Assembly (NCBI GenBank): GCA_963666935.1
Contig: OY762936.1
Coordinates: 930,001 to 994,000 of the forward strand
Direction of reading: 5' to 3'
Origin: G963666935 sp963666935
Lineage (GTDB): Bacteria; Bacillota; Clostridia; Christensenellales; CAG-138
DNA: 64,000 nt
Made by a program: the position numbers and the translations under genes. The notes beneath the pieces were generated by a model. That model was not told the DNA's origin. It saw only the letters and a list, made by a program, of their open reading frames with translations, and ran no database searches. Below are positions 59,447 to 64,000 of this stretch, piece after piece. Every line of letters starts with the position of its first letter. Position 1 is the stretch's first letter.

Positions 59447-60400
59447 ATGTCTGAACCATTAATTGAAACGATTGGATTAAAAAAGTATTTTAAAACGCCT
59501 AGAGGCCAACTACTACATGCCGTCGACAATGTTAATATTAAAATTAATGCTGGTGAGACATTAGGCGTTGTGGGAGAATCAGGATGCGGCAAAAGTACGC
59601 TTGGTCGGGTTATGATCAGGTTGCTGGAGGCAACGGGAGGTCAAGTAATTTATAATGGGGAAAATATCCTGGATGCGTCCAAACACCGGATGAAAGAGTT
59701 GCGCAAGGAACTGCAGATTATCTTTCAGGATCCCTATGCTTCCCTTAACCCGCGCATGACCGTAAGCGAGCTTATTGCAGAACCAATCAAGGTTTGTAAA
59801 ACCATTCCCGATTCCCATAAACGGGATCAGCGTATCTTTGAGTTGATGGAGACGGTGGGTTTGGCAGAGAGATATGTCAATGCCTATCCCCATGAGCTGG
59901 ATGGCGGTCGGCGTCAGAGAATCGGTGTGGCCAGAGCGCTGGCGCTGGATCCTAAGTTTATTGTCTGTGATGAACCGGTTTCCGCGCTTGATGTATCCAT
60001 TCAGGCTCAAATTCTTAACTTGATGATGGATTTACAAGAGAAGATGGATCTGACCTACATGTTCATTACCCACGACTTAAGCGTGGTCAAGCATATAAGC
60101 AATAATATTGTTGTTATGTATTTAGGTGAATGTGTAGAAATGTCGCCATCTGACGAACTGTTTGCAAATCCATGCCACCCCTATACAAAGGCGCTTCTCC
60201 ATGCCATACCTATACCGAAACTTCATGTAGCTGGCATTGAGGAAGTTATCCGTGGCGAGGTAACCAGCCCGATTAACCCCAAACCTGGCTGCCGTTTTGC
60301 CGGAAGGTGCCCCCGTTGTATGCCGGAGTGCACGCAGGCGAATATACCACTCAAAGAAATTAGCAAGGATCATTTTGTGGCGTGCAAACTTTTTGAATAG
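59447..60400 (+). CDS. Peptide ABC transporter ATP-binding protein, DppF/OppF type
   Basis: The 317-residue second ATPase has Walker A GESGCGKST, Walker B FIVCDEPVSALDVS and the C-terminal cluster GCRFAGRCPRCMPEC. The ABC signature reads LDGGRRQRIG in place of LSGGQRQR, a variant I recall in other clostridial DppF-like proteins; it suggests an asymmetric ATPase pair with one degenerate site. AGGAGGG lies just before ATG 59447. It is the last gene of the importer operon. Confidence 0.95.
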   Translation: MSEPLIETIGLKKYFKTPRGQLLHAVDNVNIKINAGETLGVVGESGCGKSTLGRVMIRLLEATGGQVIYNGENILDASKHRMKELRKELQIIFQDPYASLNPRMTVSELIAEPIKVCKTIPDSHKRDQRIFELMETVGLAERYVNAYPHELDGGRRQRIGVARALALDPKFIVCDEPVSALDVSIQAQILNLMMDLQEKMDLTYMFITHDLSVVKHISNNIVVMYLGECVEMSPSDELFANPCHPYTKALLHAIPIPKLHVAGIEEVIRGEVTSPINPKPGCRFAGRCPRCMPECTQANIPLKEISKDHFVACKLFE

Positions 60401-60980
60401 GGTTTATTCGAAGCTATTTCACCGAAGCAAGAATTATAGTAGCAGAAATTAGAAAAATATCTTGCGGCGGAAATAGTAAGGGCCGATTCTGATTAGTTTT
60501 TGGATTAATTCGTTTCCGGTTGCGCAATAAAAAGGCGGATGAGATTTAAAATACCAGCCAATATTTTGCCAACCGGAGACGATATCTGAAATGGCGAAGC
60601 CCTTGGATTTGTCACGTGGCAATAAGAGACAGATTCAGTAGTCAATCGTATGAAAGTGCACATAGGATTCAAAGGGATTTTAAGTGGCTTGAAGAAAATG
60701 ATTATTATAAGCTAAGGAAGCAATACGAGGCAATATATAGCGCATGCCAATGGAAATGATGCTATGCCGGAGTGCTTCTTTTTATTGGCAACGAAGTGAT
60801 TAAGAGCGCAAAAATTATGGATGTTGCCTTGCTGAAAATGCTTTTGACAAATCATTTGACATTGCAGTACTTCCTCAGGCGATTCCGCCTGAGGAACGAA
60901 AGTTTTTGTAAAAACAGCAATGGGCAGGGTTTACTTTTAATCATGCGATAATCTAATTTGAAAAAAGAGGTGTTAAAACA
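60401..60980 (+). other. Intergenic region with gene remnant and hairpin
   Basis: No intact gene is seen. An open stretch without start codon, 60613-60759, ends in TGA and encodes a plausible protein tail (RIQRDFKWLEENDYYKLRKQ is its middle) that I do not recognise. A perfect 11-bp hairpin at 60871-60896 (TTCCTCAGGCG and CGCCTGAGGAA, loop ATTC) lies about 85 bases before the M20 gene and could be a terminator or leader structure. Confidence 0.45.
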
Positions 60981-62189
60981 ATGGGTGAGGCTGAAAAGCA
61001 AAAGGTTTTGCAATGGATTGACTGCAATAAAGAAGAAATCGTTCGTATTGCATCGGATATGATTAAAATCCCGTCTATTTCCGGCAGGCCTGATTCTGCG
61101 AAATACTACCGGGAAGCGTCCGACTATTTAGTGAACGAATTCAACAAATTTGGCATTCAGGGCGAGGCTGTTGCGAACTCAACCAATGGCAGTGGACCTA
61201 ATACCATAGCTACACTAAAAGGATCAGGTGGCGGCAGAACATTGGCAATGGGCGGCCATTATGATGTTGTTGCTGCGGAAGAACCTGATTGGAAGACCGA
61301 GGGTGGCTTTGTGCCTGTAATTAAAGATGGCAATCTTATTGGACGTGGTGCGGCTGATATGAAGGGCGGCTTGGCATGCTGCCTAGTAGCAATGAAAGCA
61401 TTAAAGGAATGTGGCGTATCGTTAAAGGGTGATATTCAGTTTGTTGCAACGATCGATGAGGAGATCGGCGGGCCTGATGGCATGGGTTATCTGGCCGAAC
61501 AGGGCAAAGTGCTGCCTGATTTCTTTATTAATGCAGAGCAGACTGAGATGGAAATTATTATAGCATATAAAGGTTGTTTCTGGGCTGAAGTTGTTGTTAG
61601 TGGAGTTACAGCCCACAGTTCAAAACCTGAATTGGGCATCAATGCAGTAGAAAAGGCAGCCGAATTGATTTGCGCATTCCGCAAACGCGGCTTGAAATGG
61701 GAAAAAGATGATTTCTTAGGTGAATGCACAGTCAATTACGGAACAATTGCTGGCGGTACTTTAGCAAATGTAGTTCCTGACGAATGTAAAATAGCGATTG
61801 ATGTACGTTTGGTACCCGGGCAGACTTATGATGGAGCTTTGGCTGAATTCCAAACAGTAATTGACGAGATGATGGCTAATGATCCACAATTCAAGGCTTC
61901 AATAAAATTCTGCAGCCGATGCACCAATGCTGTTAGAATCCCCACAGACAGTGACTTGGTTAAAACGCTGAAGGCGAATACAGGGGTAGTTACCGGCACG
62001 CTCGGCAAGCTAAACAGTTTTATTGCTGCAGGTGACAATTGTATCTTCCATAGAAGAGGCATTCCCGCATTGATGATGGGACCAGGTTCCCTTAAGTATA
62101 TCCATAAATCTAATGAATGGGTCAGCATCCAAGATTTGATCAACACGGCAAAGATTTATGCGCTTACTGCGATTGATTTATGCCAGTGA
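60981..62189 (+). CDS. M20-family metallopeptidase (ArgE/DapE/ACY1 type)
   Basis: The 402-residue cytoplasmic protein has the two-domain M20 layout. Metal ligands are visible in GGHYDVV (His), GRGAADMKGGLAC (bridging Asp), ATIDEEIGG (catalytic Glu and ligand Glu) and near the C-terminus IHKSNEWV (His). The dimerisation domain is inserted between. Members deacylate amino acids, desuccinylate DAP precursors or cleave dipeptides. Next to a peptide importer, a dipeptidase or acyl-amino-acid hydrolase is the likeliest role, but specificity is unproven. AAAGAGG precedes the ATG by about nine bases. Confidence 0.92.
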   Translation: MGEAEKQKVLQWIDCNKEEIVRIASDMIKIPSISGRPDSAKYYREASDYLVNEFNKFGIQGEAVANSTNGSGPNTIATLKGSGGGRTLAMGGHYDVVAAEEPDWKTEGGFVPVIKDGNLIGRGAADMKGGLACCLVAMKALKECGVSLKGDIQFVATIDEEIGGPDGMGYLAEQGKVLPDFFINAEQTEMEIIIAYKGCFWAEVVVSGVTAHSSKPELGINAVEKAAELICAFRKRGLKWEKDDFLGECTVNYGTIAGGTLANVVPDECKIAIDVRLVPGQTYDGALAEFQTVIDEMMANDPQFKASIKFCSRCTNAVRIPTDSDLVKTLKANTGVVTGTLGKLNSFIAAGDNCIFHRRGIPALMMGPGSLKYIHKSNEWVSIQDLINTAKIYALTAIDLCQ

Positions 62190-62300
62190 AGATTTAATAA
62201 TACATAGGGAATTTGGGAAATCCTGTATTTGGCGCACTGTAAAATCCATGACACTGGCTAGAGGATGAAGTGAAAGCATTTAAGGAAAACCCCGCGCAAA

Positions 62301-62414
62301 GGGCCTTCTGAAGCGGAGAGCCGGGCGGGACATAATGCAAAAAACCGCTGGGCAATTCCCGGCGGTTTGTAATTAAGGCAAGGGGTTCACTCTCCTTGCC
62401 TTAGGGCCTTCGTG
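62301..62414 (+). repeat. Direct repeat R2, copy of the bioY 3' end and terminator
   Basis: Imperfect copy of 53311-53427 in the same orientation. It contains TTCTGAAGCGGAG, GGGACATAATGCAAAAAACCGC, the hairpin CCGCTGGG/CCCGGCGG and GGGCCTTCGTG. It overlaps the 3' end of the deacetylase fragment. Confidence 0.7.
62338..62371 (+). terminator. Terminator within repeat R2
   Basis: AAACCGCTGGG and CCCGGCGGTTT (one G-T pair) around CAATT. It lies about 150 bases after the M20 peptidase stop and may serve that gene on the plus strand or the deacetylase fragment on the other. Confidence 0.65.
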
Positions 62415-62679
62415 CCGGCTTCTGCACGCCGTTGACGTCGATGATGGTATCGCCCGTGAGCAGCAGATCGCCTATGGTTACGAACTGATAGCCGTCCGCT
62501 AGGGCCGTTTCTATAAGCGTGGGCAGGTATTCTTTGATTTTATAGCCGTTGTTATGGCAAAGGATGATGCAACCGTCGTGAAGGTAGGGCAGTATGGTAT
62601 CCAAAATGGTTTTTGCACTACGCTTCTCTTCCCAGTCGATGCGATCGACCATAGATATGGAATGCAAAGTAAACAACAT
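62401..62679 (-). pseudogene. Polysaccharide deacetylase, C-terminal fragment
   Basis: The 92-residue frame matches only the end of a NodB-fold deacetylase: AKTILDTILPYLHDGCIILCHNNGYKIKEYLPTLIETALADGYQFVTIGDLLL. The family pattern is GxIILxHDN ... LPxIIExLKxxGYxFVTxxEL. The catalytic N-terminal motifs (TFDDGP, HxxxH) are absent and nothing upstream on the minus strand supplies them, so the gene is truncated. Its 3' end lies inside repeat R2, which ties the loss to the rearrangement at this boundary. Confidence 0.75.
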
Positions 62680-63172
62680 ACATCGTTACATTCTTAGTAC
62701 AAAGAAAAAGCTCGCATAAAATGTGAGCTTTTCTTTAAAGTCACTACAAATTATTGACTATTGGGATAGTGAATGTTAATGTATTTTCCGAAAAACCGTT
62801 TTAATAGTTTTTGCTTAAGGTCATATGGAACACTTCTCATGTTGAGGGGTGCAAATCTGCAAACTGGTGATTATTAATATAGAAATCTTCATTGAGGATC
62901 GAACTGACCCGAATGTTACCATTGACTTCTCCATAGAATAAATAGTATATAACCTCAGAACTATAGTAGTTTTTTTAAATTAATATCGCCTTCCATATTA
63001 ATCATCATCTTACAAGCAAATAAAAAACCACGTTTTCTATAAAATATGGAAAACGTGGTCTCTGGTGGTGCATCAAAATGGACAAAATACGAACTTCTCC
63101 TGCTCGCCGAATGGTTTTGATTTATGTATTAGGTTATAAAAATAATTATTAAAAAGGCAAATGATTCTTTCC
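62680..63172. other. AT-rich intergenic region
   Basis: About 490 bases with no supported gene. The only clear element is the terminator of the MFS gene at 63022-63060. Short strings such as AAAAAGCTC/GAGCTTTT near 62705-62735 could form another hairpin. Confidence 0.45.
63022..63060 (-). terminator. Terminator of the MFS transporter gene
   Basis: An 11-bp stem, ACCACGTTTTC (63027-63037) and GAAAACGTGGT (63049-63059). Read on the minus strand it is followed by TTTTTTA. It lies about 115 bases after the MFS stop. Confidence 0.75.
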
Positions 63173-64000
63173 TTAGGAACCAATATTCCCGTGAAGATTA
63201 GCCGCTCCCTTGCCGATAAACCCACGCCTAATCAATAAAGCGCTCAGGATCCCAGCTATAGCAAAGATGGATGCGGCTAGGTAGAAAGGCGTAAACCTTT
63301 GGCCTCTCAGCAATTCAGTCGTCAGTGCAAAAGCATAAGAAGAAACAAAGTTACCTACGCCCATTGCCGCCACTATAATGGCGGAAGCCATCGCCATCCT
63401 GTCGTGTTGAACGCGATGCCCTAGCACCATAAAGACGGTCAAAAATAGAATAATTAGCCCGAATCCAGCGAAAGCCGTAGCTGTATACATCAGTTCAATC
63501 TTTTCTCCATAAGCAGCAAGAAATGTAGCTAATGACAAGAATATTAGGGCTACTGAAAAACTGCGCATCTTAAACACCTTGAGAAGCTTTGCAAATACGC
63601 TCCCTGCAACCAAACCGCCGACTGAAAACATTGTAAGCACCAATCCGGCATCCCCAGTGCTTCCTATGCCTTTATAGTAGATGTTGGTAGACATATTGAC
63701 TATAAGAGGATATAGAAGTACTGAAATTATAAAAATGAACAATGCGAAGAAATATACAGAGATAGGCATTCTGATGCCATGCGTTTTAGCCGAATGCACA
63801 CGATCAGATTCCTGCTTTGGCAAGAACAACACGAGTACCAGCGTGAAAACTCCCAGCCCGTAAAGCAGAAATGAATACTTCCACAGAAATAGTGCTACAG
63901 CACCGCTTACTGTTTGAAACACTATCCCTCCTGCGGTCGCAGCCGTATTCCCGAATCCCAACATGCGCGCACGTTCCATGCCTTGAAAGTTATTGATCAC
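63173..64000 (-). CDS. Major facilitator superfamily transporter (partial, N-terminus outside the window)
   Basis: The last 275 residues of an MFS permease, with about eight hydrophobic helices. The frame runs off the right edge, so the N-terminal third is missing. Strings such as RARMLGFGNTAATAGGIVFQTVSGAVA, GLVLTMFSVGGLVAGSVFAKLLKVF and MASAIIVAAMGVGNFVSSYAFALTTELL fit drug- or sugar-efflux type MFS proteins, and the substrate cannot be told. A terminator follows at 63022-63060. Confidence 0.85.
   Translation of the reverse strand: MINNFQGMERARMLGFGNTAATAGGIVFQTVSGAVALFLWKYSFLLYGLGVFTLVLVLFLPKQESDRVHSAKTHGIRMPISVYFFALFIFIISVLLYPLIVNMSTNIYYKGIGSTGDAGLVLTMFSVGGLVAGSVFAKLLKVFKMRSFSVALIFLSLATFLAAYGEKIELMYTATAFAGFGLIILFLTVFMVLGHRVQHDRMAMASAIIVAAMGVGNFVSSYAFALTTELLRGQRFTPFYLAASIFAIAGILSALLIRRGFIGKGAANLHGNIGS

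Noticed and set aside
60401..60980. Insertion-sequence remnant between the importer and M20 genes
   Set aside because: A protein-like tail is open at 60613-60759, but no transposase motif, terminal inverted repeat or target duplication could be recognised.

Overview
The window looks like the chromosome of a spore-forming anaerobic member of the Clostridia (Bacillota). The grounds are two complete three-component GerA-type germinant receptor operons, a leucine-type T-box leader, an HflX with the long clostridial N-terminus, strong Shine-Dalgarno sites, U-run terminators and several TTG/GTG starts. Base composition is mixed. Most housekeeping genes are moderately GC-rich, while about 11.4-17.7 kb, 24-29 kb and 53.4-62.2 kb are visibly AT-richer. 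I did not compute percentages, and no genus can be named from sequence alone.

Layout. 0-4.6 kb: tail of an unknown gene, then an operon of an extracytoplasmic PQQ-type beta-propeller protein, GTPase HflX and a thymidylate kinase. 4.6-6.6 kb (minus): LCP cell-wall ligase and an M15-like peptidase with a peptidoglycan-binding tail. 6.8-11.3 kb: methyltransferase, redox chaperone Hsp33, TPR protein, THUMP/RlmL-type RNA methyltransferase. 11.3-14.9 kb: tRNA-Ala(GGC) followed by a small AT-rich insertion that ends in a 13-bp copy of the tRNA 3' end. It carries a zinc-ribbon/cysteine-peptidase-like/PKD membrane protein and a small membrane protein, and no integrase. 15.2-29.3 kb: a PAS-GGDEF-HD-GYP protein, an acyltransferase with a zinc ribbon, the first ger operon (A-C-small-B), QueH, a membrane diguanylate cyclase, and the second ger operon (B-C-A). 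29.8-36.5 kb: purC-purF, a YgjP-type metallopeptidase, a hot-dog thioesterase, a lipoprotein, an E2-like acyltransferase with an altered active site, and a broken iron-alcohol dehydrogenase.

36.5-41.9 kb is the most unusual locus. A predicted leucine T-box controls a LeuA-like protein whose metal ligands are substituted, a fused sugar-isomerase-like/acyl-CoA ligase protein, and a branched-chain aminotransferase. 41.9-44.3 kb: an alpha/beta hydrolase with a PadR-DUF4180 fusion regulator and a 26-bp perfect palindromic operator, then a MarR regulator. 44.5-53.3 kb: glycogen phosphorylase, acetyltransferase, ComEC-like metallo-beta-lactamase protein, acyl carrier protein, FabG-like reductase, a tandem pair of paralogous membrane proteins with duplicated promoters, 4-alpha-glucanotransferase and BioY.

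53.3-62.4 kb: an AT-rich module bounded by two imperfect direct repeats of about 115 bp, copies of the bioY 3' end plus terminator. It holds regulator relics, a complete peptide-type ABC importer and an M20 peptidase, which together suggest peptide uptake followed by cytoplasmic hydrolysis. The window ends with a deacetylase fragment and a partial MFS transporter. No CRISPR array, rRNA, integrase or intact insertion sequence was seen.
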